This document shows, piece by piece, positions 26,626 through 34,739 of a stretch of 64,000 nt of DNA. How positions within the stretch are numbered: the first letter of the stretch is position 1; every line of letters starts with the position of its first letter. Under the pieces are notes generated by a model. It made no database searches, was not told where the DNA came from, and worked only from the letters and a program-made list of their open reading frames with translations. A program made the position numbers and the translations under genes. The stretch spans positions 124,001 through 188,000 of the forward strand of contig NZ_JAUQSX010000008.1 in NCBI RefSeq assembly GCF_030581005.1. The letters are read 5' to 3'. The DNA comes from Hymenobacter mellowenesis (lineage in GTDB: Bacteria > Bacteroidota > Bacteroidia > Cytophagales > Hymenobacteraceae).

Positions 26626-27585
26626 TTGCCACTATTCGCTGTGAAATCACCCAAATTCGCCACGCCGACCGATGCTTCCCTGCGTCAGGTGAACGAGGCC
26701 GACCGCCTGGAATCGCTGCAAAGCTACCAAGTGCTGGATACGGCCCCGGAGCAGGTGTTCAACGACATCGCGCAGCTGGCCGCCTTCATCTGCGGCACGC
26801 CCATTTCGCTGGTTTCCCTGATTGACGGCGAACGCCAGTGGTTTAAAGCCCGCGTGGGCCTCAACGTGCAGGACACCCCGCGCGAACACGCCTTTTGCCA
26901 GTACGCCATGCGGGCCAATAACGTGTACGAAGTGCGCGACGCCACCGCCGACGCCCGCTTTGCCGACAACCCGCTGGTGACCGGCGAGCCCAACATCCGC
27001 TTCTACGCCGGGGCCCCGTTGCTCTCGCCCGAAGGCCAGCCCCTGGGCACGCTCTGCGCCATCGACACCATTCCGCGCGAGCTCACCACCGACCAGCGCG
27101 ACGCCCTCCGCATCCTGGCCCGCCAGGTAATGGCCAATCTGGAGCTGCGCCGCATTCGCCTGCAGCTCGAAGACGAGCGGCAGAAGCTCGAAGGTGTGCT
27201 GCGCATGGCCAACAACGTGAGCGACAACATTTACATTAATACCCGCGCCGAAATATTCGTGAAGCAGGACCAGCGCCTCGTGCGCGTGCCCACCGCCGAC
27301 CTGCAGTACGTGGAAGCCCTGGGCGACTACGTAAATCTGCACACCATTCGCGAGCGCCTCACCATGTACGGCACCATGAAGGACCTTGAAACCAAGCTGC
27401 CGGTGCGCGATTTTGCCCGGGTGCACCGCAAGTACATCGTGCGCCTCGACCGCATTGTGGCCATTGAAGGCGACGTGGCCCTGCTCGACGGCGTGCGCGA
27501 CGGCACCGCGGCGCGTACCGCGGTGCGCGTGCCCATCGGCAGCTCCTACAAAGCCGGTCTGCTGGGCCGGTTGAACCTAGTTTGA
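26626..27585 (+). CDS. GAF-LytTR transcriptional regulator
   Basis: 319 residues. A GAF domain spans about 45-175 (FNDIAQLAAFICGTPISLVSLIDGERQWFKA, REHAFCQYAM, IRFYAGAPLLSPEGQPLGTLCAID). A short linker follows, then a LytTR DNA-binding domain (about 225-315; LVRVPTADLQYVEALGDYVNLHT, TMKDLETKLPVRDFARVHRKYIVRLDRIVAIEGD). Sensor and DNA-binding module are therefore on one chain, with no receiver domain or kinase next to it. The GAF signature resembles sensor domains of Bacteroidota histidine kinases. A GTG start five codons downstream is possible. It is monocistronic; the ligand and targets are unknown. Confidence 0.88.
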   Translation: MPLFAVKSPKFATPTDASLRQVNEADRLESLQSYQVLDTAPEQVFNDIAQLAAFICGTPISLVSLIDGERQWFKARVGLNVQDTPREHAFCQYAMRANNVYEVRDATADARFADNPLVTGEPNIRFYAGAPLLSPEGQPLGTLCAIDTIPRELTTDQRDALRILARQVMANLELRRIRLQLEDERQKLEGVLRMANNVSDNIYINTRAEIFVKQDQRLVRVPTADLQYVEALGDYVNLHTIRERLTMYGTMKDLETKLPVRDFARVHRKYIVRLDRIVAIEGDVALLDGVRDGTAARTAVRVPIGSSYKAGLLGRLNLV

Positions 27586-27773
27586 TTCGGCAGGGTGCTG
27601 TACCGTTTCAGCACTGCGCCCAGCCGAATGCGACGTTCACCGTGCCGGAGGCTCCATTCGCCGAGTTGCCCTGTTATGAGCCCCGCGCCGCCCCCAATTT
27701 TGAATCGGTTATCGGTTGCAGCACGCCTCAAAAGCCGCTCCTGCCGACAGCTAAGTTTGTTTTCATAGCTCAG

Positions 27774-27806
27774 AAAGACACCGCGCTTTGCTCGGTGTTT
27801 TTTTTT
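27774..27806 (+). terminator. Intrinsic terminator downstream of the GAF-LytTR gene
   Basis: Stem ACACCG / CGGTGT with a nine-base loop and a run of nine T. It is about 190 bases after the stop codon. Confidence 0.7.
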
Positions 27807-27823
27807 GCCCGGTTGGTTTCGGT

Positions 27824-27987
27824 TGTCATTGCGAGGCCACAGGCCGTGGCAATCCGTCCTGCTCTGAGCGACCAGCCTTTTAATGCGATAACCCCCGATA
27901 AAAGCCCCGACACTGCACAGTGCCGGGGCTTTCTGGTAGAAGAGCATGATTGGGTTTGAGAGGATGGATTGCCGCGGCCTAATGACA
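27824..27987. repeat. Palindromic repeat family 3 (TGTCATTGCGAGGCC type) with terminator inside
   Basis: Left arm TGTCATTGCGAGGCC and GTGGCAATCCGTCCT (27824-27860); right arm reverse complement TGTCATTAGGCC and GCGGCAATCCATCCT (27961-27987). The right arm has lost about seven bases. Roughly 100 bases lie between the arms. Confidence 0.65.
27901..27932. terminator. Bidirectional-looking hairpin terminator
   Basis: AAAGCCCCGACACTG / CAGTGCCGGGGCTTT. The same GCCCCG core is used by the terminators at 38562-38604 and 38689-38721. It could end the minus-strand envC-like gene transcript (its stop is at 28000). Confidence 0.75.
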
Positions 27988-27999
27988 GGCGCCCTCTGC

Positions 28000-29583
28000 C
28001 TACTTGTGCCCCAGCCAGCTCTCCGGGTTGAGGTTGGCCGAGTTGTGCCATACCTGGAACTGCACTTCGGAAGTGCCTTCCGAATCGGTGGCTACCGTGC
28101 CGATGACTTCGCGGGCACTCACGCGTTGGCCTTCGTGCACGTTCACGGAGCGCAGCTTGGCGTACACTGTGAAGAAGTCGCCGTGCTGAATCATCACGAT
28201 GGTATTCATGCCGGCAATGTTGGCGATGGTGAGCACCTTGCCATCGAAGCAGGAACGCACCTCCTCGCCGGCCGCGGTTTGAATGTCGACACCGCGGTTT
28301 TCCACGGTCACGTTTTTCAGCACCGGGTGCGGGTGGCGCCCAAAATGCTGGCTGATGAAGCCCCGGCTCACCGGCCAGGGCAACCGGCCCCGGTTGCCGG
28401 AAAAGGACGAGGACGCCAGCGCCGACTCGGGCGTGAGGGCAATGCGCACGGCGCGGCGGTCGGCAGCCGCTTCGGCGGCGGTTTCGGGCGCGTCCGACTC
28501 GGGGGCGGCCGTGGCGTTATCGGCGTCGCTGGCGTCTTCGCTGGCGGCGGCTGTTTCGCGGCGCGGGCGGGCGGGTCCGGCCCCACCGGCGGCGTTGCGG
28601 GCAGCGGCGGCGCGGCGGGCGTCGCGGGCAGCGGCCAGCGCGGCCTGGCGACGGGTGGCCAGGCGGGCCGCCCGGGCGGCGCGGGCAATTTCTTCGCGCA
28701 CCCGCTCGGCAATCAGGTTATCGAGGCGGTTCACGGCCTGGCGGCGCTCTTCCAGTTCCTGGCGGAGGCCCTGCTCCTGCTGGCTGAGCTGCTGCACCAT
28801 CTCATCTTCTTTCGATTTGAGGGAGAGCAGATTTTTATTCTCATTCAACTGGTTGTTCAGCAGACTGCTTTTGCGTTTCTGCTGCTGCGTGAGGCCCGAA
28901 AGTTGCTGGTGCAGCCGGTACTGCGTGCCCATGATGCGGGCCGCCTGCCGCTGCCGCTCCTCGGTGTATTGGCGGATATAGCGCAGCCGCAAGGCAAACT
29001 GATTAAACGACTCCGAAGCAAACAAAAACATCAGCCGGTTGAAGCCGTTGGCCGTTTTCGAGGCCGTGTAGAGCAGCCGGGCGTATTCGCCTTTCAGTTC
29101 GCGCAGGGTTTGCTGGGTTTGCAGTACCTGCGTGGCCGTTTGGTGCACGTTGGTTTCGATGCCGTGCAGCTGCGTCGAAATGCCCTGAATGACCTGCTTT
29201 TTCTCGGTCAGCTTTTCCTTAATGACGTTGAGCTGTCCCAGGCTGGCTTTTTTCTTCTCCTGCGTCTGATTCAGGGCCTGGCTGGTGGCCTGAATCTGGC
29301 GCAGGTTGTTCTGCCGCTCGCGCTCCAATTGTTCTTTGGTTTTGGGGCGCGCCGGGCGGGTAGTGCGGGATTTGCTGGTGGTCCGGGTTTTGGCTTTAGT
29401 CTGCGTGGTTTTAGCCGGCTGCTTTTTCTTGCGCTGCTGGGCGGCGGCCGGCAGGGCCAGCCAGATGCTCAGCAAACACAGCAGCAGGCCGCGGCCGGGC
29501 CGCAACGCACGCCATAGCGTTATTATCAGCTTTTCAGCTTGTTCTATCTGTTTACGCTTCACCGGGTACCAGTCAAAAACCAC
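28000..29583 (-). CDS. EnvC-like murein hydrolase activator with degenerate LytM domain
   Basis: 527 residues from a GTG start. A signal-like segment GLLLCLLSIWLALPAAAQ is followed by a Lys/Thr-rich stretch. A long coiled coil (about 65-300, ERQNNLRQIQATSQALNQ, KLTEKKQVIQGISTQLHG) precedes an Ala/Arg-rich linker (about 300-385). The C-terminal LytM/M23 domain (about 410-527) has VENRGVDIQTAAGEEVRSCFDG and SEVQFQVWHNSANLNPESWL. The canonical zinc ligands are not conserved: HxGxDI reads NRGVDI and the HxH strand reads VQFQVW. This is the state of EnvC/NlpD, which activate amidases instead of cutting peptidoglycan themselves. It begins 3 bases after the DUF4292 gene. Confidence 0.88.
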   Translation of the reverse strand: MVFDWYPVKRKQIEQAEKLIITLWRALRPGRGLLLCLLSIWLALPAAAQQRKKKQPAKTTQTKAKTRTTSKSRTTRPARPKTKEQLERERQNNLRQIQATSQALNQTQEKKKASLGQLNVIKEKLTEKKQVIQGISTQLHGIETNVHQTATQVLQTQQTLRELKGEYARLLYTASKTANGFNRLMFLFASESFNQFALRLRYIRQYTEERQRQAARIMGTQYRLHQQLSGLTQQQKRKSSLLNNQLNENKNLLSLKSKEDEMVQQLSQQEQGLRQELEERRQAVNRLDNLIAERVREEIARAARAARLATRRQAALAAARDARRAAAARNAAGGAGPARPRRETAAASEDASDADNATAAPESDAPETAAEAAADRRAVRIALTPESALASSSFSGNRGRLPWPVSRGFISQHFGRHPHPVLKNVTVENRGVDIQTAAGEEVRSCFDGKVLTIANIAGMNTIVMIQHGDFFTVYAKLRSVNVHEGQRVSAREVIGTVATDSEGTSEVQFQVWHNSANLNPESWLGHK

Positions 29584-29586
29584 TGC

Positions 29587-30363
29587 TTATTTCTGGCGCT
29601 TGTAGCCCTTGGGCACGGCAAAGGGAAATGCCAGCCGCTCGCGTCCCACGTTCACCTTGCTGTAGTTGATGGCCGCCGTGACAGCCCCCGCCGACGGCTG
29701 CTGCGCCTGAATAAAGGCCGAATGCGCGAAAGGCAGGTTGCCGGGCTCTTCCAGGGGCTTGAAATCGGTGTAGTCCACCGTCAGGTTGCGCTGGGTGGCG
29801 GCGTCGCTCACCTTAAGCTGTTGCACGCGGCCGGTGCCGGGTTGCAGCAGCCGCTCGATGAGCACGCCGGCCATGGGGTAGCTCACGCGCTGGCGGTTGG
29901 CTTCTTCGGTGGCAATGGTAGGCGTAGTGCCGGCGGGCGCGGGCAGGTAGTCGCCCAGCAGCAGGGCCTGCATCTGGGCGAAGCTCACGGGCACGTTCAG
30001 CAGCTTGCTCAGGTAGTCGTAGCCACCGGTGAAGTAGGTCTTTTCCAGTTTATTCACCACCCGCACCGAGTCGGGCGTGAGCACGGCGCGCACGCCCTCC
30101 ACGCCCAGCAGCCCGGCCGTGACCCAGATAATGCTGTCGCGGCGCATGCGCAGCGAAATGTTGGCGCCCTGCTTGTTGCCCTTCATCGTGATTTGGGCCT
30201 TGCCTTTGGCATTCAGATACAAAAACGAAGTATTGGTAGCGCGCACCGTGGGCTCGGCCACCGACACCGAAGTGCCGGGTTTGGTCGAAACGGTAGGCGT
30301 CGCTTTGCGGGTGCAGCTGCCCACGAGCAGCCCCAGGGCCAGCAGCAAGGTTATTTTATTCAT
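29587..30363 (-). CDS. DUF4292 lipoprotein
   Basis: 258 residues with lipobox LLVGSC and the acylated C17. The body matches DUF4292, a LolB-like half-barrel family of Bacteroidota: FLYLNAKGKAQITMKGNKQGANISLRMRRDSIIWVTA, GVEGVRAVLTPDSVRVVNKLEKTYF and a C-terminal INYSKVNVGRERLAFPF. The family is uncharacterised; the fold suggests binding of a lipid or another hydrophobic ligand in the periplasm. Its start overlaps the end of the TPR gene by 8 bases and its stop is 3 bases before the EnvC-like gene, so the three are translationally close-coupled. Confidence 0.9.
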   Translation of the reverse strand: MNKITLLLALGLLVGSCTRKATPTVSTKPGTSVSVAEPTVRATNTSFLYLNAKGKAQITMKGNKQGANISLRMRRDSIIWVTAGLLGVEGVRAVLTPDSVRVVNKLEKTYFTGGYDYLSKLLNVPVSFAQMQALLLGDYLPAPAGTTPTIATEEANRQRVSYPMAGVLIERLLQPGTGRVQQLKVSDAATQRNLTVDYTDFKPLEEPGNLPFAHSAFIQAQQPSAGAVTAAINYSKVNVGRERLAFPFAVPKGYKRQK

Positions 30364-32176
30364 ACAGTTTGTGGTCTTTCAATTTGCGCTCCAGCAGGTC
30401 GGAGGTGCCGCCGGCTTTGCGGGCGCGCTGCCATTCGGCCACGGCCTTGTCCTTCTCGCCGAGCTGGTACAATACGTCGCCGTAGTGCTCGATGATGGAG
30501 CCGTCCTTGGTGGTTTGCATGGCTTTGTCGAGCGTCGCTTTGGCGCCGGCGTAGTCTTTCTGCTTGTAGAGCACCCAGGCGTAGGTGTCGAGGTAGGTAT
30601 CGTTGTCGGGAAACTGCTTCACCACCTTGCCCGACATCTGCTTGGCCTTGTCGAGCTTCTCGCCGCGCAACGACAGGAAATAGCTGTAGTTGTTGAGCAC
30701 CTGCACGTTGTTGGGGTCGCTGGTCAGCGCCGCCTCATAGGCCGCGTCCGACTTTTCGTACAGCCGCATTTCGTGGTAGGCATCGCCCAGCTGCGCGTCG
30801 AACTGGCCCAGCAGCTCGGGGTTGTTCACTACCAGTTTGCGGCCGTGCTCCAAAGCCTTCACGCCCTTCTGCGGCTGTTTTTTCAGCAAATGCGCCGCGC
30901 CGTTGTAAAACCAGAGCGACGCCTGGTTGGGAAATAGCTCCAGCGCCCGGTCGGTGTGGGTTAGCAGCGAATCCGTCTGGTTCAGCTCGGCATCGATGAG
31001 CACCACCTGCTGCCAGATTTGAAACTTGGAGTTATCGAGCCGTAGGGCTTTCAGATACGTGTCGCGGGCGTCTTTCTTATGGTCGGTTAGGGTCTGAATG
31101 TCGCCGGCCACGGCGTAGGATTTCGCGTCCTTCGGGTAGGTTTTGATGGTTTCGGCCGCCAGGTCGCGCGCCAGCTGGTTGATGGATTCTTTAGGATTCG
31201 GCAGCTGCTTGATGTAGCCCACCAGAATGCGCACCCGCTCATCGATGTCCAGCGCCGGACTGGCGAAAGCCAGTTTGAGCTGCTGGGCGGCCTCGTCGGG
31301 CTGGCTTTGCTGGCGGTACACCTCGGCCAGAATCATGTGGGCCTGCGGGTTGTCGGGGTCCACGCGCAGGGCCTGCTGGGCCACGCGCAGGGCGTCGGGC
31401 AGGCGGTTGTTGCTGGCGTACATCTCGGCCTGGGCCAGCACGTAGCGGCTTTCGGTCGGGTTGGCCTTAATGAGCTTTTCGCCTTCGGCCAGCGCCAAAT
31501 CCAGCTTGTTCTGCTTCAGAAAAATCTGCTGCTTCTTGAAGGAAATCTCGTCCACTTGCCCAAACTCCTTTTCGGCCTGGTCGAGGGTGCTCAGGGCCTC
31601 GGGCAGCTTATTCTGGGCCAGGTACAGGTCAGCCAAATTAAAGAGGTAGCTTCCCGAATTCGGCACCTGCTTGATGAGGGCCGCGTAGGTTTTGGTAGCC
31701 CCATCGTATTGCTTCTGGGTAGCCTGAATCTGGGCCAGCAGCAGGTAGTAGTAGGCGTTTTTAGAATCGAGCCGAATCGAGGCTTCCGCGTAATTGGTGG
31801 CGTCGCGCAGGTTGCCGCTCAGCAGGTTAGCCTCGGCTATCTTGTAGTTGATGGCCGCGTTGTCGGGGCTCAGCGAATACGCTTTCAGCAACTGCTCCAG
31901 GCCCTTGGTGTAGTCTTCCAGCAGCACATACTTCACCCCTTCCACAAACAACGCCTCGCTCATCTCGCGCTCGCGCTCCGTGAGCGGCGGCGCGGCGGCG
32001 CGCTTGGCCTTGGCGTCGGCCAGCTTCTTGTCCAGTTCGCGCTGCTCTTTTTCCAGGGCACGCTGCTCCTTGCGGCTCAGCTTGGCCGGCGGCTGGGGAG
32101 CGCCATCCGTGGGCTGGGCGTGGCCTACCACCACCATCCCACACCAAAACAACAGGCTTAGAGCAACTTGACGCAT
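30356..32176 (-). CDS. Periplasmic TPR protein
   Basis: 606 residues. A signal peptide (MRQVALSLLFWCGMVVVGHAQ) leads into a charged coiled coil (LSRKEQRALEKEQRELDKKLADAKAKRAA). About fourteen tetratricopeptide repeats fill the rest, for example AINYKIAEANLLSGNLRDATNYAEASIRLDSKN and AQMYASNNRLPDALRVAQQALRVDPDNPQ-like units. It is a protein-interaction scaffold. Position at the head of the TPR-DUF4292-EnvC group suggests a role in envelope assembly or peptidoglycan processing. The ATG at 32174-32176 starts the signal peptide; the longer frame adds Pro-rich sequence without family support. Confidence 0.9.
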   Translation of the reverse strand: MRQVALSLLFWCGMVVVGHAQPTDGAPQPPAKLSRKEQRALEKEQRELDKKLADAKAKRAAAPPLTEREREMSEALFVEGVKYVLLEDYTKGLEQLLKAYSLSPDNAAINYKIAEANLLSGNLRDATNYAEASIRLDSKNAYYYLLLAQIQATQKQYDGATKTYAALIKQVPNSGSYLFNLADLYLAQNKLPEALSTLDQAEKEFGQVDEISFKKQQIFLKQNKLDLALAEGEKLIKANPTESRYVLAQAEMYASNNRLPDALRVAQQALRVDPDNPQAHMILAEVYRQQSQPDEAAQQLKLAFASPALDIDERVRILVGYIKQLPNPKESINQLARDLAAETIKTYPKDAKSYAVAGDIQTLTDHKKDARDTYLKALRLDNSKFQIWQQVVLIDAELNQTDSLLTHTDRALELFPNQASLWFYNGAAHLLKKQPQKGVKALEHGRKLVVNNPELLGQFDAQLGDAYHEMRLYEKSDAAYEAALTSDPNNVQVLNNYSYFLSLRGEKLDKAKQMSGKVVKQFPDNDTYLDTYAWVLYKQKDYAGAKATLDKAMQTTKDGSIIEHYGDVLYQLGEKDKAVAEWQRARKAGGTSDLLERKLKDHKLYE

Positions 32177-32413
32177 ATACAACAAAACCGGACCTTGGGC
32201 CCGGCTCACGAATTTACAGGAAAACAAAGGGAGTGGGGGAGGATGGGAGATGGGGAGGAGGCTGAAAGGCCGGAAGCCGGGAGGCGCGCCAAAAGGCGCT
32301 TTGGCTGGAAACGCCACACGCAGAAAATAATTTCAACGCGCCTCCCTTAAGTTTTCCGCTTCCTATTTCACTGCCTCTCTCTCCACCTTGCTCACTACCC
32401 CTCTCCCCTCAAA

Positions 32414-33424
32414 TCACACCCGCAGCTGGTTATAATCGCCGAGGCTCAAATCGTCGGGCGTGCCGGTCACGCCGGCGTAGTTGCCAATCATCGAGTTCGT
32501 AATCACCGCATTCAGCACCGAAGCCGACTGCTGCACGATGGAGTTCGACAGGCGCGAGTCGCGCACGTTGGCGTGGTCGCCCAGGCTCACGTGCGGGCCC
32601 ACCACCGAGTCGGTTACGATGGCGTTTTCGCCGATGTAAACCGGCTCAATCAGCACCGAATTGGTGATTTTGGCCGAGGCCGCCACCAGCGACTCGCCCC
32701 GCTCCTTGAGGTACTCCAGGTAGCGCTGGTTGGTGAATACCGTGGCGTCCTTGTTGCCGCAGTCGAGCCACTCAGTCACGCGGCCGGGCACGAACACCGT
32801 GCCCTTGTTCTTCATGTTTTCGAGGGCGTTGGTGAGCTGGTACTCGCCCTTGTCTTTGATGTCGTTGTCGAGCAGGTATTGCAGCTCGCTGCGCAGGTAC
32901 TCGCCGTCCTGGAAATAATAAATGCCGATGATGGCCAGGTCCGACACGAATTCCTGCGGCTTCTCCACAAACTCTGTAATCTGGCCTTCCGCGTTCAGCT
33001 TCACCACGCCGAAAGGCTTGGGGTCGTCCACTTTCTGCACCCAAATGGTGCCGGGCACGCTGGAATCGAGCGTGAAATCCGCCTTAAACAGCGTGTCGGC
33101 GAAGGCCACCACCACCGGGCCGGTCAGCGACTCTTTGGCGCAGAGAATGGCGTGGGCCGTGCCCAACGGCTCGTCCTGGTACACGATGGTACCCTTGGCG
33201 CCCACCGATTCGGCAATTTTCACCAGGTTTTTCTCTACCTCGGCACCGAAGCGGCCGATGATGAAGGCGACTTCGTCCACCGGCTCGCCGCACACTTTGG
33301 CAATGTCCTCCACGAGGCGCTGCACAATGGGCTTGCCCGCAATCGGAATCAGGGGTTTGGGAACGGTGAGGGTGTGGGGGCGCATGCGCTTGCCCATGCC
33401 GGCCATCGGGACGATGATTTTCAT
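32414..33424 (-). CDS. Sugar-phosphate nucleotidyltransferase with left-handed beta-helix
   Basis: 336 residues. The N-terminal nucleotidyltransferase domain (about 1-235) has the GxGxRxxPxT-type signature MAGMGKRMRPHTLTVPKPLIPIAGKP, FADTLFKADF, and GTIWVQKVDDPKPFGVVKLN and ITEFVEKPQEF. The C-terminal part (about 255-336) has hexapeptide-like repeats (NSVLIEPVYIGENAIVTDSVVGPHVSLGDHANVRDSRLSNSIV). It is related to glucose-1-phosphate thymidylyl- and uridylyltransferases; the exact sugar is not determined. It activates a sugar for envelope polysaccharide synthesis. Neighbours are dut and, further on, a flippase, a context seen across Bacteroidota. Confidence 0.9.
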   Translation of the reverse strand: MKIIVPMAGMGKRMRPHTLTVPKPLIPIAGKPIVQRLVEDIAKVCGEPVDEVAFIIGRFGAEVEKNLVKIAESVGAKGTIVYQDEPLGTAHAILCAKESLTGPVVVAFADTLFKADFTLDSSVPGTIWVQKVDDPKPFGVVKLNAEGQITEFVEKPQEFVSDLAIIGIYYFQDGEYLRSELQYLLDNDIKDKGEYQLTNALENMKNKGTVFVPGRVTEWLDCGNKDATVFTNQRYLEYLKERGESLVAASAKITNSVLIEPVYIGENAIVTDSVVGPHVSLGDHANVRDSRLSNSIVQQSASVLNAVITNSMIGNYAGVTGTPDDLSLGDYNQLRV

Positions 33425-33550
33425 GTGTTTAACGAGTAGTCAGGTGTTGGTAAAGTTCGGTCAGATGCGCAGAATGTCGGCCTTGCCCGCCCGGCAGCCG
33501 TTTGGCGGCCCGAAGCTAGGGCCTGTCCGCCAACAACCAATTGCCGGATA

Positions 33551-33988
33551 TTAGCTTTTTCCTGTACTGCCATACCCACCCGTGCCCCGTTGGGTTTCGC
33601 TCAGCAATTCCACGGGCTGCCACACAATGGTTTCGTGCCGGGCAACTACCAGTTGGGCAATGCGTTCGCCGTCGTTCACCACAAACGGCTCGTTGGATAA
33701 ATTCACCAGCAGCACCCGGATTTCGCCCCGGTAATCGGCATCAATCGTTCCCGGGCTGTTCACAATGCCGATGCCGTGCTTCACCGCCAGGCCGCTGCGG
33801 GGCCGCACCTGGGCCTCGTATCCCACCGGAATTTCCAGGCTCAGGCCGGTGGGAATGAGCTGCCGCTCCAGCGGTTTCAGCGTGACCGGTCCATCCACGA
33901 GGTGCGCCCGTAAATCGAGCCCGGCGGCATGGGGGGTTTGGTATTCGGGCAGTGGGTGGCCCGAGTGGTTGATGACGGGAATAAGCAT
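33551..33988 (-). CDS. dut: Deoxyuridine 5'-triphosphate nucleotidohydrolase
   Basis: 145 residues with the five trimeric dUTPase motifs: AAGLDLRA (1), RPRSGLAVK (2), GIVNSPGTIDADYRGEIRVLL (3, with the catalytic Asp), ERIAQLVV (4) and RGTGGYGSTG (5). It hydrolyses dUTP to dUMP and pyrophosphate. The ATG at 33986-33988 was chosen because the family begins close to MLIPVIN; a longer frame would add a hydrophobic stretch. It is upstream of the nucleotidyltransferase on the same strand (126 bases apart). Confidence 0.95.
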   Translation of the reverse strand: MLIPVINHSGHPLPEYQTPHAAGLDLRAHLVDGPVTLKPLERQLIPTGLSLEIPVGYEAQVRPRSGLAVKHGIGIVNSPGTIDADYRGEIRVLLVNLSNEPFVVNDGERIAQLVVARHETIVWQPVELLSETQRGTGGYGSTGKS

Positions 33989-34010
33989 GAGGCAACACAG
34001 AAATAGCGGG

Positions 34011-34018
34011 CAAAGATA
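34011..34018 (-). promoter_or_regulatory. -7 promoter element for dut
   Basis: TATCTTTG on the minus strand is an exact TAnnTTTG core 22 bases before the dut ATG. It suggests that dut and the genes after it are transcribed independently of the flippase. Confidence 0.45.
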
Positions 34019-34115
34019 GAAGCCCACCCTATGCACTCGCTAGCGTCAGGCTGGCCATGCCAAAGCCAAATCGATTATGTTTATGCTTCTGCCTTCCTAA
34101 TAGCGCCCAGCCACT

Positions 34116-34736
34116 ATGCGCACCAACTACTTCTTTGCTTTTAGCCTTACTGGGCTGCTGTTGCCGGCCGTCGCTTTTTCCCAACCTACTGCTCCAGGCC
34201 AAACTGGTTTTCAGCCCCGCTTAGGTCTGAAAGTCGGGCCCGCCTTGGCCAGCTATTCACCTGGCGGCCCAGCTATTATAAGCCCGGCCGTCACGGCCAT
34301 TGGGGGAGTAAGCAAGGCTGATGCTCCAATAGCCCTTTATGGTGGCTTTGGGTGGGAGCAGCACGACAACCCCTTGGGTGGCCGCACCGACTATTTGGTC
34401 GTACCGCTCTACCTGCGCTTCCTCAAGCCGGCCTCCGTATTTCATTTATCGGCTGGCGCGGCCTATGCCTGGGCCCTGAACGGGCCTTCCACCCGTCAAT
34501 CACCCTACAGTACCTATCGGGAGAAGGTATATGAGCGGGAATGGTCTGTTTTTCTGGAAGCCGAATTTGAGTTGCAGCGCCGGACGCGGCACGAATACAC
34601 CATTGCGCTGTCTTCCCGCTACGCCTTCACCCCCACCCTGACCACGGCCTCGCCCCGGCCCGACCCTATTATAGTATATGGCCGTTTCTTGGCACTCACG
34701 TTCAACGCGTACTTCTCGCTGGGAAAGGCCCAGTAA
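34116..34736 (+). CDS. Outer-membrane beta-barrel protein of unknown function
   Basis: 206 residues with a signal peptide (MRTNYFFAFSLTGLLLPAVAFSQ). The mature part reads as a small eight-stranded-type barrel with alternating strands and aromatic ends: RLGLKVGPALASYSPG, IALYGGFGWEQHDN, TDYLVVPLYLRFLKPASVFHLSAGAAYAWAL, EWSVFLEAEFELQRRTRHEYTIALSSRYAF and a C-terminal FLALTFNAYFSLG. It is on the opposite strand to both neighbours, and its stop is only 3 bases from the stop of the flippase gene. It interrupts an otherwise one-directional envelope cluster. Function unknown; a recent insertion into the cluster is possible. Confidence 0.82.
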   Translation: MRTNYFFAFSLTGLLLPAVAFSQPTAPGQTGFQPRLGLKVGPALASYSPGGPAIISPAVTAIGGVSKADAPIALYGGFGWEQHDNPLGGRTDYLVVPLYLRFLKPASVFHLSAGAAYAWALNGPSTRQSPYSTYREKVYEREWSVFLEAEFELQRRTRHEYTIALSSRYAFTPTLTTASPRPDPIIVYGRFLALTFNAYFSLGKAQ

Positions 34737-34739
34737 GGG

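Larger units (their letters stand above)
27586..27999. other. Gene-free region with terminators and nested inverted repeat
   Basis: No supported gene in these 414 bases. They hold a hairpin TTCGGC..GCCGAA (27587-27625), the terminator at 27774-27806, and the inverted repeat 27824-27860 / 27961-27987. Inside that repeat is the hairpin terminator at 27901-27932. Confidence 0.7.

Noticed and set aside
27582..27959. Possible small gene after the GAF-LytTR regulator
   Set aside because: The frame runs through a terminator and an arm of repeat family 3. Its translation in both directions contains the repeat sequence and no conserved domain.
27946..29517. 523-residue plus-strand frame opposite the EnvC-like gene
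   Set aside because: Low-complexity and antisense to a gene with coiled coil and LytM domain; it also starts inside the repeat arm.
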